From Alcanivorax sp. (lineage in GTDB: Bacteria; Pseudomonadota; Gammaproteobacteria; Pseudomonadales; Alcanivoracaceae), in contig NZ_NVWY01000006.1 of the NCBI RefSeq assembly GCF_002733835.1, positions 62,001 through 126,000 on the forward strand: DNA of 64,000 nt. Direction: 5' to 3'. This document shows, in pieces, positions 18,669 through 26,597 of the stretch (position 1 is the stretch's first letter; each line of letters starts with the position of its first letter). The notes under the pieces were generated by a model. That model ran no database searches and had not been told where the DNA came from. It was given only the letters and a program-made list of their open reading frames with translations. The translations under genes and the position numbers were made by a program.

Positions 18669-20030
18669 ATGAGCGATCACAGTGGCGTTAAAGACATGCG
18701 GGCCTGGCTTGCGGGCGAACGGAGTGGCCTTTCACTGGCGTTGAATACCGCCCGGGGAGGGCTGCGAATTCTCGAAACACTGGGTGTGGTCGGTCGTCAG
18801 GGGCTGGGCTGGGCATTGGGCGATCGCCCGCCAGTACCGGCTTTGCTGCGTACTACCTTCGAATCTCTGGGCACGACATACATTAAGCTGGGTCAGTTTA
18901 TCGCCAGTTCACCGTCGATTTTCCCGGAGGAGTATGTCGAGGAATTCCAGCGGTGTCTGGACCGGACACCACCCCTACCTTTTCATTACATCCGGGAAAC
19001 GATCGAGTCCGAGCTGGGGGACAGCCTGGAGACGCTCTATCAATTTGTAGACCCCAAACCATTGGCCAGTGCGTCAATTGCTCAAGTTCATGCGGCTAAA
19101 CTGAAGAATGGTCAGGATGTGGTGATCAAGGTTCAGCGCCCGGGAGTGAAGAATGTTTTACTCACGGATTTCAATTTTTTGTACTTCGCCGCCAGAATCA
19201 CCGAACGGTTGGCTCCGGGATTGTCCCGTTCTGCCATTTCGGGGGTGATTGAAGAGCTGCAGGCGGGGATGCTGGAAGAGTGTGACTTCATCAAGGAGGC
19301 GGGTAATCTCAAGGCGTTTAACGTCTTCTTGCGTGATACCGGCAATTCCCAGGCCATCGCGCCAGAGCCCGTAATGTCCCATACCACTGGTAAAGTCCTG
19401 ACAATGGAGCGCTTCTTTGGGGTGCCTCTGACGGACATGAATGTGCTGAAAAAGTATACCGATGACCCGGCGGGCACTCTGATTTCTGCGCTTAACACCT
19501 GGTTCTCGAGCCTGATGCTGTGCGACTTCTTCCATGCGGATGTGCATGCTGGCAATTTGATGTTATTGGAGGATGGTCGGGTAGGGTTCATCGATTTCGG
19601 TATCGTCGGGCGGATTCGGCGCGAAGCCTGGGACGGCATGGCAACCTTCTTTGATGCTATAGGCCGAGGCGATGTCCGGCAGATGGCGGAAGCCATGGCA
19701 GTGATTGGCATGACCCGTGAGGAGGTGGATGTGGCGGCGCTGGCCCGGGACATCGAAGGCTTGCAGGGCGCGCTGGGTCAGGTTGATCCGTCCTCACTGG
19801 TGCAGGCGGATCGCAATGACAAGGAAGTGAATCGGTTGTTAATGGATATCGTGAAGATTGGTGAAAGCCACGGCATTCGTTTCCCGCGGGAATTTGCCCT
19901 GTTGCTCAAGCAGTTCCTGTATTTCGACCGCTATGTGCAGGTGCTGGCACCAGAAATGGATATGTTCAGTGATAACCGCGTAGACATGTTTGGTGCCATT
20001 GATGAAATGCCGGGTGGCTTTCTGCACTAA
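18669..20030 (+). CDS. ABC1/UbiB-family atypical kinase
   Basis: The 453-residue protein has the signatures of ABC1/ADCK/UbiB proteins: the KxGQ motif in TYIKLGQFIASSPSIFPEEY, the Ala-rich loop in LASASIAQVHAAKL, the VVIKVQRPGV lysine and the catalytic segments FFHADVHAGNLMLLEDG and GFIDFGIVG. It is shorter than E. coli UbiB (546) and I see no C-terminal membrane hairpin. It lies apart from ubiE-ubiJ, so it is probably a paralogue rather than the ubiquinone-pathway UbiB. Members have ATPase activity and affect isoprenoid lipids. It is divergent from the TatT-like gene and convergent with binding protein B, embedded in the TRAP locus, which suggests a functional link. Confidence 0.82.
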   Translation: MSDHSGVKDMRAWLAGERSGLSLALNTARGGLRILETLGVVGRQGLGWALGDRPPVPALLRTTFESLGTTYIKLGQFIASSPSIFPEEYVEEFQRCLDRTPPLPFHYIRETIESELGDSLETLYQFVDPKPLASASIAQVHAAKLKNGQDVVIKVQRPGVKNVLLTDFNFLYFAARITERLAPGLSRSAISGVIEELQAGMLEECDFIKEAGNLKAFNVFLRDTGNSQAIAPEPVMSHTTGKVLTMERFFGVPLTDMNVLKKYTDDPAGTLISALNTWFSSLMLCDFFHADVHAGNLMLLEDGRVGFIDFGIVGRIRREAWDGMATFFDAIGRGDVRQMAEAMAVIGMTREEVDVAALARDIEGLQGALGQVDPSSLVQADRNDKEVNRLLMDIVKIGESHGIRFPREFALLLKQFLYFDRYVQVLAPEMDMFSDNRVDMFGAIDEMPGGFLH

Positions 20031-20032
20031 TA

Positions 20033-20060
20033 GCAGCAAGCTACAACCTATGAGCCACAA
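20033..20060. repeat. Degenerate heptamer array, left arm
   Basis: There are four 7-nt units directly after the kinase stop: GCAGCAA, GCTACAA, CCTATGA, GCCACAA. The array precedes the terminator; the related array at 20109-20143 lies on its other side in inverted sense. Confidence 0.6.
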
Positions 20061-20092
20061 AAAAACCGTACCTGCGAAGGTACGGTTTTTTT
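20059..20092. terminator. Bidirectional terminator between the kinase and binding protein B
   Basis: The stem AAAACCGTACC pairs with GGTACGGTTTT around a TGCGAA loop, with seven-base A and T runs on the two sides (20059-20065 and 20086-20092). It serves the convergent genes ending at 20030 and 20144. Confidence 0.93.
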
Positions 20093-20108
20093 GTTTGGGC
20101 CTTGATGC

Positions 20109-20143
20109 GAGTGACGAGTAACGAGTTTCGAAACTCGTAGCTG
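20109..20143. repeat. Degenerate heptamer array, right arm with palindrome
   Basis: The units are GAGTGAC, GAGTAAC, GAGTTTC, GAAACTC, GTAGCTG. The middle forms a perfect 18-bp palindrome ACGAGTTTCGAAACTCGT (20121-20138). In reverse complement the array reads AGCTACG at its start, matching AGCTACA in the arm at 20033-20060. Confidence 0.65.
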
Positions 20144-21319
20144 TCATTCCACCGGATTGCTGCATTCCGCCCGGCTGGCGTCCAGCTTGCAGCGGATCTT
20201 GCGTTGCAGGGTCAGCATGGTGGCGTCGTAGTAGTCTTTCTTGCGTAGTTGCAGGCGGGCTTCCTGCATCATGATTTCATATTCCTTTTTGTCTTCCTGC
20301 GGAATCTGGATCATCCAGTGTTCCGGTACTTTTTCCGCTTCGATTTCCAGGCGTTCCATGATCAGGTGGTAACTGTTGTAGAACTCTTCGCGTACCAGTT
20401 GTGCCACTTCGTTGGGGAATTTGTCCTTGCGGCCGATTAGCTGCATGGTGATTTGCGCCAGCGGGTAATCAATGATGCCGCCGTCCGGTTCCATGCCTTT
20501 GTAGAGTTCCAGGACTTCGTAGGCAACCAGAGGGGCGGCCAGAACATCCACCACGCCGTTGTTGAATTTATTGGGTGCAGACACGATGTCTGACGCTACC
20601 GGTGTTGCCCCGATTTGCGAGACCATTTCAGCTTGTGTGGGGTCGTAATCAAGCACAGCCACACGCTTTCCTGCTGCATTGGCAAGAGTGTTGATGCTTC
20701 TGTCGTTCACGAAGACATAAGCGCCACCCGCTGGAGCCAGGCCCAGAATCACATATTCACCGCTCACCATTTTGTCGGCGCTCTTTGGGCTGGCCAGGAC
20801 TTGCAGCAAAATCTTCATGTGCTCTTTGGTAGGGAGCGCGCCGATAGCATCAATGGTACCGGTGTATTTGTTGAACTGACGGCCCCGCAATCCGGTAATC
20901 AGAGCGGCATCACAAATGCCGGCCTTGAGATCTTCGGCAACCACGCTTTCGCTGGTGTAGGGCTGTACATCCAGGTCAACACCATATTGCAGCAGGCGCG
21001 TACGCTGGTCTTCGGCAGCCTTGAAAATTGGCCCGGCACGGCCAGCAATATCCCAGATACAAATGCGCCGTTTGAGCGGTTCACCCTGGCTGAAGCCCGC
21101 GGCTTTCTGCATGGCCTTGATGCGATCATCCAGGCTGCGGTTCTGGTCGAAGGCAATGGCGCGTAATTTGTCTGCCAGCGCGGGGGTGAGTTCCACGCCG
21201 GGTGCAAAGCGCTCCAGTTCGGCCTGTTGGGCGGGGGTCAGATCAAGGGTGTCATCGGCGTTGAGAGCCGTGCTGCCGATCAGCAGGGAAAAAAGGATGA
21301 AGTGACGAAGAAATCGCAC
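20144..21319 (-). CDS. Periplasmic solute-binding protein (paralogue B, extended)
   Basis: The protein has 391 residues with a signal peptide (cleavage after STALNA, about residue 21). A helical extension of about 50 residues starting LTPAQQAELERFAPGVEL precedes the binding core. The core shares ICIWDIAGRAGPIF, DLKAGICDAALITGLRGRQF, FVNDRSINTLANAAGKRVAV, LELYKGMEPDGGIIDYPLAQ and the C-terminal CKLDASRAECSNPVE with paralogues A, C and D. It is most like D (22728-23897). Its stop lies just beyond the shared terminator, and the next gene on the strand is more than 200 nt away, so it looks monocistronic. It probably delivers a ligand to the neighbouring TRAP permeases. Confidence 0.78.
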   Translation of the reverse strand: MRFLRHFILFSLLIGSTALNADDTLDLTPAQQAELERFAPGVELTPALADKLRAIAFDQNRSLDDRIKAMQKAAGFSQGEPLKRRICIWDIAGRAGPIFKAAEDQRTRLLQYGVDLDVQPYTSESVVAEDLKAGICDAALITGLRGRQFNKYTGTIDAIGALPTKEHMKILLQVLASPKSADKMVSGEYVILGLAPAGGAYVFVNDRSINTLANAAGKRVAVLDYDPTQAEMVSQIGATPVASDIVSAPNKFNNGVVDVLAAPLVAYEVLELYKGMEPDGGIIDYPLAQITMQLIGRKDKFPNEVAQLVREEFYNSYHLIMERLEIEAEKVPEHWMIQIPQEDKKEYEIMMQEARLQLRKKDYYDATMLTLQRKIRCKLDASRAECSNPVE

Positions 21320-21523
21320 GATAGCCTCCGTGGCTATTATTGTTTGTTGTTGGCATTCAGCGTTGGCCGGTTACGGCATGACTGTTCGGCATTGTGGGCA
21401 GGTAATGGTCGGCGCGTCGCTGGCTTGCCAGCCGGTACCGGTGGCGGTGCCGCCAATCGGGCGGCTTGGTCGGTGCGGAGAGTGGGGCGCGGGGAGTGGA
21501 GTGAACAAAAAGCGGGTTATTAT

Positions 21524-22594
21524 TTATTCGGTGGACTGGCTGCATTCAGGACGGCCGGCATCCAGGTTGCAACGGATACGTTTCATGATGCTCAGCATGG
21601 CAGGGTCATAATAGCCGCTATCCCGCAGTTTTATGCGCGCGTCGCGCATCATGCTGTTGTAATCCCGTTTTTCGTCATCAGGAAGGGGGGTCCACCAATG
21701 GGAGGGAATGCGTTTGGCTTCTCTTTCCAGGGCAACTTGTACAGATTGAAAGCTGTCCGCGGCGATTTCGCGAATCAGTGCGGAAAACGCTGGCGGAAAA
21801 CGATCGGAGTGGGCAATAAGCTGTGCGGTGAGTTGCACGATGGGATAGTCCACGATGCCGCCAGCCGGTTCCATGCCTTTGTAGAGTTCCAGGGCCTGGT
21901 AGGCGATCAGCGGAGCGGGTAAAACATCGACGCTGCCGTTGTTGAACTGACTGGGCGCGGTGGCCAGGGTGCTGGCCACGGGCGTGGCGCCGATATGCGT
22001 TACCATCTTTGACTGGCCGGGGTCGAAGTCGAGTACGGCCACTTTTTTTCCGGCAACCTTGCCTAGAGAGTTCAGGGCGCGGTCGTTCACGAACAGGTAG
22101 GCGGCGCCTGCAGGGGTGATGGCCAGCGTCTGGTATTTATTGCTGACCATTTTATCAGCCAGCTGCGGGTGCGCCAGGGTGCGTAGTAGCAGGTTTACAT
22201 GTTCCAGGGTGGGCAGGGCGCCCAGTGCATCGATGCTTCCTGTGAAGCGGTTGAATTGGCGAGCACGGAAACCACTCATCAGGGCGGCATCGCAATGGCC
22301 GTTTTTCAGCGAGGCGACCAACACGCCTTCGTTGGTGAACGCTTCCAGGCTGATATCAATATTGTAGCGCAGCAAATCCACGCGCAGATTGGTGGCGCCG
22401 CTGTAGACGGGGCCGGATCGGCCGGAAAGGTCCCACAGGCAGATGTGCCGTTTGAGTTTTTCCCCTTCTGCCAGCCCCATGGACTGCCGTGCCTGCTTCA
22501 ACTGTTGTTGTTGCTTGTCGGTAAGCGTCAGTGCTGAGCCATTGGCTGCAGCAACAAGAAGCACTGCCGTACATAGATATCGAAACGTCCCCAT
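21524..22594 (-). CDS. Periplasmic solute-binding protein (paralogue C)
   Basis: The protein has 356 residues with a signal peptide (to about NGSA, residue 21) and a short N-terminal helix (LTDKQQQQLKQARQSMGLAE), which looks like a reduced version of the extension in B and D. The core repeats the family blocks: ICLWDLSGRSGPVYSGA, SLKNGHCDAALMSGFRARQF, FVNDRALNSLGKVAGKKVAV, LELYKGMEPAGGIVDYPIVQ and a C-terminal CNLDAGRPECSQSTE with two Cys. The 204-bp space downstream of B suggests its own promoter. Confidence 0.77.
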   Translation of the reverse strand: MGTFRYLCTAVLLVAAANGSALTLTDKQQQQLKQARQSMGLAEGEKLKRHICLWDLSGRSGPVYSGATNLRVDLLRYNIDISLEAFTNEGVLVASLKNGHCDAALMSGFRARQFNRFTGSIDALGALPTLEHVNLLLRTLAHPQLADKMVSNKYQTLAITPAGAAYLFVNDRALNSLGKVAGKKVAVLDFDPGQSKMVTHIGATPVASTLATAPSQFNNGSVDVLPAPLIAYQALELYKGMEPAGGIVDYPIVQLTAQLIAHSDRFPPAFSALIREIAADSFQSVQVALEREAKRIPSHWWTPLPDDEKRDYNSMMRDARIKLRDSGYYDPAMLSIMKRIRCNLDAGRPECSQSTE

Positions 22595-22674
22595 GACCGA
22601 TCCTTTGTCATTTGATGAAACGCTTATAGCACGTTGCTGTGCGGCGAAGTTTTACCGCCTGTATGACAATTGTA

Positions 22675-22698
22675 CGAAGCGCCCGGGAGGGCGCTTCG
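22675..22698 (-). terminator. Hairpin between binding proteins D and C
   Basis: A perfect 10-bp stem, CGAAGCGCCC (22675-22684) with GGGCGCTTCG (22689-22698), has a 4-nt loop, 30 nt past the stop of gene D. Only a weak U run follows on the minus strand. Confidence 0.7.
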
Positions 22699-22727
22699 TT
22701 GCAGGCGTTGCGACTTGCCGAAGGGGG

Positions 22728-23897
22728 TTACTGGGTGATGCTGCACTCAGAGCGGGCCGGGTTGAACTTGCAGCGAATTTTTCGCTGCAATGTCAGCATG
22801 TCGCCACTGTAATATCCCTGGCCGCGAAGCGCGTCACGGGCGTCCTGCATCATCACTTCGTATTCCTGTTTGTCTTTTTCCGGGATGTTAATCATCCAGC
22901 GGTCAGGTACCCGTTTGGTTTCCTGTTCAATACGGCTCATTACCATGGGGTAGGCTTCAAACGAGGCTTCACGAATCAGTTGCGCTACTTCATTGGGGAA
23001 CTTGTCCAGCCTGCCGATTAGCTGCATGGACAGTTGCGTTAGTGGGTAATCGACAATGCCGCCATCCGGGCTCATGCCTTTGTACAGTTCCAGAATTTCG
23101 TAGGCAACGAGGGGGGCCGGGAGGATATCAATCTGGCCGTTGTTGAATTTGTTCGGAGCGGAAACAATGTCGGTGGTGACCGGGGTGGCACCGATGGCGG
23201 CCACCATTTCTGCCTGGGTCTGGTCGTAATCGAGCACGGCCACACGGTGGCCGGCGGCCTTGGCCAGCGAGCTGATGCTGCGGTCGTTAACAAAAATGTG
23301 GGCCGCGCCGGCTGGGTAAATGCCCATTACCACGTAATCGCCTTGCACCATGTGTCCGGCTTGTTTCGGATGAGAGAGCACCTGCAACAGGGTTTGCATA
23401 TGCTGGTTGTCGGGTACGGCACCAATGGCGTCCACGCTGCCGCTGTAAAGATTGAACTGACGTGCCCGCAGGCCGCTCATTAATGCTGCGTCACAGCGGC
23501 CAGCCTTGAATTCTTCCACCATCACCGTTTCGTTGGTGTAGGGCACCATATCCAGGTTGATGCCGTACTCCACTGCCAGCGCCCTCTGCTCCATGGCGGC
23601 ATTGAAGACGGGGCCATTACGCCCGCCAATATCCCAGATACAGATAGTGCGCTTCAGGGTGCTGCCAGCGGGCATCTGATCAAGGCCAACCATCTGGCTG
23701 ATGGCCTTGAGTCGGCTGCGCACAGGCATGTCGCGGGTATAAAAGACGTCTTCGAGTTTCTCCAGGGTGCTGTCGCTCAGGGTCACGCCAGGTAGCAATG
23801 CCTTGAGTTGAGTTTTCTGGGCGTCCGTCAATGTGGCCGCGCTGAGTGAGGAGCACAGCAGGCTGACGAGAAAGAAAAGTGTGGTGGTGGTGCGCAT
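22728..23897 (-). CDS. Periplasmic solute-binding protein (paralogue D, extended)
   Basis: The protein has 389 residues with a signal peptide (to about LSAA, residue 21) and the helical extension LTDAQKTQLKALLPGVTL also seen in B. Family blocks are ICIWDIGGRNGPVFNAAMEQ, EFKAGRCDAALMSGLRARQF, FVNDRSISSLAKAAGHRVAV, LELYKGMSPDGGIVDYPLTQ and a C-terminal CKFNPARSECSITQ. It is the outermost of the four paralogues. An uptake system with two permeases and four receptors is unusual; D and B are probably the latest duplicates. Confidence 0.78.
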   Translation of the reverse strand: MRTTTTLFFLVSLLCSSLSAATLTDAQKTQLKALLPGVTLSDSTLEKLEDVFYTRDMPVRSRLKAISQMVGLDQMPAGSTLKRTICIWDIGGRNGPVFNAAMEQRALAVEYGINLDMVPYTNETVMVEEFKAGRCDAALMSGLRARQFNLYSGSVDAIGAVPDNQHMQTLLQVLSHPKQAGHMVQGDYVVMGIYPAGAAHIFVNDRSISSLAKAAGHRVAVLDYDQTQAEMVAAIGATPVTTDIVSAPNKFNNGQIDILPAPLVAYEILELYKGMSPDGGIVDYPLTQLSMQLIGRLDKFPNEVAQLIREASFEAYPMVMSRIEQETKRVPDRWMINIPEKDKQEYEVMMQDARDALRGQGYYSGDMLTLQRKIRCKFNPARSECSITQ

Positions 23898-24030
23898 GGT
23901 GGTCTCCCTGACGCGGCATTCTTGTTATGAGCGTTACAATTAGCATGCTGTTGCCGGATAGGGGAGGGCTTTTGCGCAGAGGGTGACCGCGTTACGGCAA
24001 GCAGCGGCGAAAGGGTCAATGGTGGGCGAT

Positions 24031-24178
24031 TTGAAAGCTCAAAGTTGAAACGGGGGCAGAGCCGGGGGGGCATTTCAGTCCAGTGGCCGCGCTGCATTTG
24101 GCCTCAGGCTCTGGACCGGACAGTGAGGTTCCAAACCTGATCGCGCCTTTTCAACTTTGAACTTTTCACTTTCAACTC
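24031..24178. repeat. Inverted pair of heptamer arrays before yciK's 3' end
   Basis: The left arm (24031-24051) reads TTGAAAG, CTCAAAG, TTGAAAC. The right arm (24147-24174) reads CTTTTCA, ACTTTGA, ACTTTTC, ACTTTCA. Inside the arms, TCAAAGTTGAAA (24039-24050) and TTTCAACTTTGA (24149-24160) are perfect reverse complements. About 95 nt of non-repetitive, hairpin-rich sequence lies between. This fills most of the 288-bp gap between gene D and yciK. Confidence 0.7.
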
Positions 24179-24185
24179 ATGGTTT

Positions 24186-24953
24186 TTACTTAGGCTGTGC
24201 GTCGATGGACGCCCCGTTGACGTCGCGGCTGTCTGGCCCCAGCAAAAACAGATAGGGCGCCATGATGTCAGCCGGGGTTTTCAGTGTCTGCGGGTCTTCG
24301 CCTGGATAGGCAAGGGCACGCATATCTGTGCGGGTGCCGCCGGGGTTGAGAGTGTTGACGCGAATATTGCTGGTGTTTTCCAGTTCTTCCGCCAGCACCT
24401 GGGCCAGGTTTTCGGTGGCCGCTTTGGAAACCGCATAGGCGCCCCAGAATGCACGGCCCTTGCGGCCCACACTGGAGGACGTGAACAGCAAGCGGGCATC
24501 GTCGCTGGCGCGCAGCAGAGGCAGCATGGCCTGGGTCAGGTAGAAAGCGCTGTTCACATTGGTCTGCATGACAGACTCCCAGGTGCCGGCACCATAGCGG
24601 TCCATGGGGGTGATATCACCGAGCATGGAGGCATTGTGGAGAATGCCGTCCAGGCGGCCGAATTCCTTGTCGAACAGGCCGGCCAGTTCCTGGAAATCTT
24701 CCGGGCGGGCGACCGTCAGGTTGACCGGCGCCAGGGCGGGTTCCGGCCCGCCAGCGGCTTTGATTTCATCGTAAACCGCTTCCAGTTTTTCCTGGGTGCG
24801 CCCCAGCAGGATCACCGTGGCGCCATGGGCCGCCAGTGTGAGTGCGGCGGTGCGGCCGATGCCGGCGCCGGCGCCAGTGACAAGAATAATGCGGTCTTTG
24901 AACGTATCTTGAGCGCATTGATAGTTGAGGGCGAGTTGCTGGATATCGGTCAT
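24186..24953 (-). CDS. yciK: YciK-type short-chain dehydrogenase
   Basis: This 255-residue cytosolic SDR has the cofactor motif VTGAGAGIGRTAAL (about 26-39), the NAS motif in GILHNASML, the catalytic Ser in LLFTSSSVG, YAVSK with Tyr and Lys, and NPGGTRTDMR. The N terminus with YQCAQDTFKDRIILVTGAG fits E. coli YciK (252 residues), an uncharacterised oxidoreductase. It lies downstream of mupP, as in Pseudomonas, separated here by repeat elements. Confidence 0.92.
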   Translation of the reverse strand: MTDIQQLALNYQCAQDTFKDRIILVTGAGAGIGRTAALTLAAHGATVILLGRTQEKLEAVYDEIKAAGGPEPALAPVNLTVARPEDFQELAGLFDKEFGRLDGILHNASMLGDITPMDRYGAGTWESVMQTNVNSAFYLTQAMLPLLRASDDARLLFTSSSVGRKGRAFWGAYAVSKAATENLAQVLAEELENTSNIRVNTLNPGGTRTDMRALAYPGEDPQTLKTPADIMAPYLFLLGPDSRDVNGASIDAQPK

Positions 24954-24977
24954 GGTGGTTCCTGTGTTTCTTGTGCT

Positions 24978-25005
24978 GCAGGCGTGATGCCTGACGCCGT
25001 ATGCG
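24978..25005. repeat. Single heptamer array upstream of yciK
   Basis: The units are GCAGGCG, TGATGCC, TGACGCC, GTATGCG. The TGA(T/C)GCC word is close to that of the array pair inside ubiG about 800 bp away. No clear inverted partner is seen. Confidence 0.5.
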
Positions 25006-25011
25006 TTTAAT

Positions 25012-25115
25012 CGTAGGGCGGAAATCCGCGCGAGTCACATGTGTGGCACATAAGCCTGGCCGTTGTGACGCTGGCTGATGGCGGGGGTGAATAATTGGCC
25101 CACTTCCGCCCTACG
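25012..25115. repeat. REP-like inverted repeat between yciK and mupP
   Basis: CGTAGGGCGGAA (25012-25023) and TTCCGCCCTACG (25104-25115) are perfect reverse complements 80 nt apart. This resembles the GTAGGGCGGA-type intergenic repeats common in gammaproteobacteria. The right arm ends just before the mupP stop codon, so it may also act on the mupP transcript end. Confidence 0.65.
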
Positions 25116-25116
25116 G

Positions 25117-25800
25117 TTAGTGTGTGGTTTTCTCGTAGAGTTTCTGCAAAAGCGGCAGCAGGTCGCAGCCTTGTTCCAGATAATAATCGGCCTGCCAGCC
25201 ACGGGGATCGTCGTCCGCGTCGATATAGCCGAAGGCGGCCACGGCGGTTTCCATGCCCGCGTTCTGGCCGGCCTGAATATCCCTCAGGTGATCGCCCACA
25301 TACAAGCAGTTGGCCGGGTTGACGTTGTCATCGTGGGCCGCGATCAGCAGGCCTTCCGGATCCGGTTTGCGCTGTTTGACGTGGTCCGGACAGATGACGG
25401 GTCCCACCCGTTGGTGGAGGTTGAGCCCTTCCAGGACCGGGCCGGTAAAGCGGGCAGGTTTGTTGGTGACGATACCCCAGGGCAGCTGTTGGGCGTCGAG
25501 CCAGGCGAGCACCTCGGCCAGGCCGGCAAACAGCACGGTATCCACGGCCAGGTGCTGTTCGTAGGCATTGAGTAGTTCGTCCAGCAAGAGCGCGAAGCTG
25601 GCATCGTCCGGCCCGACACCAAAACCCAGCTCGGTGAGTGCGCGGGCGCCATTGGAGACGTTGGCGCGCACGGCAGAGTAAGAGACTTCCGGGCGGCCGT
25701 GTTTTTTCAGCAGGGCATTCAGCACCGTGTAAAAGTCCGGTGCGGTATCAATCAGGGTGCCGTCGAGATCGAAGTAAACGGCTTCAAGGCGTTCCATCAT
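25117..25800 (-). CDS. mupP: N-acetylmuramic acid 6-phosphate phosphatase (HAD family)
   Basis: The 227-residue HAD-superfamily phosphatase has motif [14 protein letters not shown] at the N terminus, motif II in [11 protein letters not shown], the motif III Lys in KPDPEGLL and motif [12 protein letters not shown]. In Pseudomonas the gene between ubiG and yciK is MupP, which dephosphorylates MurNAc-6-phosphate in peptidoglycan recycling. The name rests on that gene order plus family similarity; it was earlier annotated as phosphoglycolate phosphatase (gph). The start codons ATGATG overlap the ubiG stop. Confidence 0.85.
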   Translation of the reverse strand: MMERLEAVYFDLDGTLIDTAPDFYTVLNALLKKHGRPEVSYSAVRANVSNGARALTELGFGVGPDDASFALLLDELLNAYEQHLAVDTVLFAGLAEVLAWLDAQQLPWGIVTNKPARFTGPVLEGLNLHQRVGPVICPDHVKQRKPDPEGLLIAAHDDNVNPANCLYVGDHLRDIQAGQNAGMETAVAAFGYIDADDDPRGWQADYYLEQGCDLLPLLQKLYEKTTH

Positions 25801-26597
25801 TGGCTTGACGCCTGATGCTTGACGCCAGACGGCGAGGTGGATTCGTCAGGCGTCAGGCGTTCGGCGTTTGGCGTTTTTACCGCGTGCATCAGATAGTTCA
25901 CGGATACATCCCGGTTCAGCTTGTACACCTGCGTTAGCGGGTTGTAGACCATGCCGGCAGTGTCTTTGACTTCCAGCCCGGCATCGCGGGCCCAGCCGGC
26001 CAGCTCGGATGGCTTGATCAGTTTGGCGTATTCGTGGGTGCCACGGGGTAGCAGGCGCAGCACATATTCCGCCCCGACAATGGCAAACATGAACGCCTTG
26101 GGGTTGCGGTTGATGGTGCTGAAGAACACCTGCCCGCCAGGTTTGACCAGGGCCGCGCAAGCGCGGATGACCGAGGATGGGTCTGGCACGTGTTCCAGCA
26201 TTTCCAGACAGGTCACCACGTCATATTGACCGGCGCGCTGTTCGGCGATCTGTTCTGCCGGGGTTTGCAGGTATTCCACCGCCACGCCGGCCTGTTCCGC
26301 ATGAATGCGTGCCACAGCCAGTGGCGCTTCGCCCATGTCGATGCCGGTCACGTCAGCACCACGGCGGGCCATGCCTTCGGAAAGCAGGCCGCCGCCGCAA
26401 CCGATGTCGATGACTTTTTTGCCCGGCAGGCTGACGCGCTCGTCGATATAGTTCAGGCGCAGGGGGTTGATGTCATGCAGTGGGCGGAACTGGGAATTCG
26501 GGTCCCACCACTGCTCGGCCAGGGCATTGAACTTGGCGATTTCACCCGCGTCTACGTTCTGTTTGGAGGAGTGAGTCTGGGCTTGTTGTTCAGTCAC
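25797..26597 (-). CDS. ubiG: Ubiquinone biosynthesis O-methyltransferase
   Basis: This 266-residue enzyme performs both O-methylations of ubiquinone synthesis. SAM motifs are [29 protein letters not shown] and [15 protein letters not shown], then [13 protein letters not shown] and [13 protein letters not shown], all typical of UbiG. I choose GTG 26597, which has GGAG 6 nt upstream and overlaps mtaD by 8 nt, over an ATG at 26636 without such a site. The usual end (VNYLMHA) is followed by about 27 extra residues, encoded by an inverted pair of 7-nt arrays (25805-25878). Its stop overlaps mupP, so translation is coupled. Confidence 0.95.
   Translation of the reverse strand: MTEQQAQTHSSKQNVDAGEIAKFNALAEQWWDPNSQFRPLHDINPLRLNYIDERVSLPGKKVIDIGCGGGLLSEGMARRGADVTGIDMGEAPLAVARIHAEQAGVAVEYLQTPAEQIAEQRAGQYDVVTCLEMLEHVPDPSSVIRACAALVKPGGQVFFSTINRNPKAFMFAIVGAEYVLRLLPRGTHEYAKLIKPSELAGWARDAGLEVKDTAGMVYNPLTQVYKLNRDVSVNYLMHAVKTPNAERLTPDESTSPSGVKHQASSQ
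25805..25878. repeat. Inverted pair of heptamer arrays inside the 3' end of ubiG
   Basis: The left arm is TTGACGC, CTGATGC, TTGACGC, CAGACGG (25805-25832). The right arm is CGTCAGG, CGTCAGG, CGTTCGG, CGTTTGG, CGTTTTT (25844-25878). The arms are inverted copies of a GACGCC-type word. The array is translated as part of UbiG. Confidence 0.75.
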
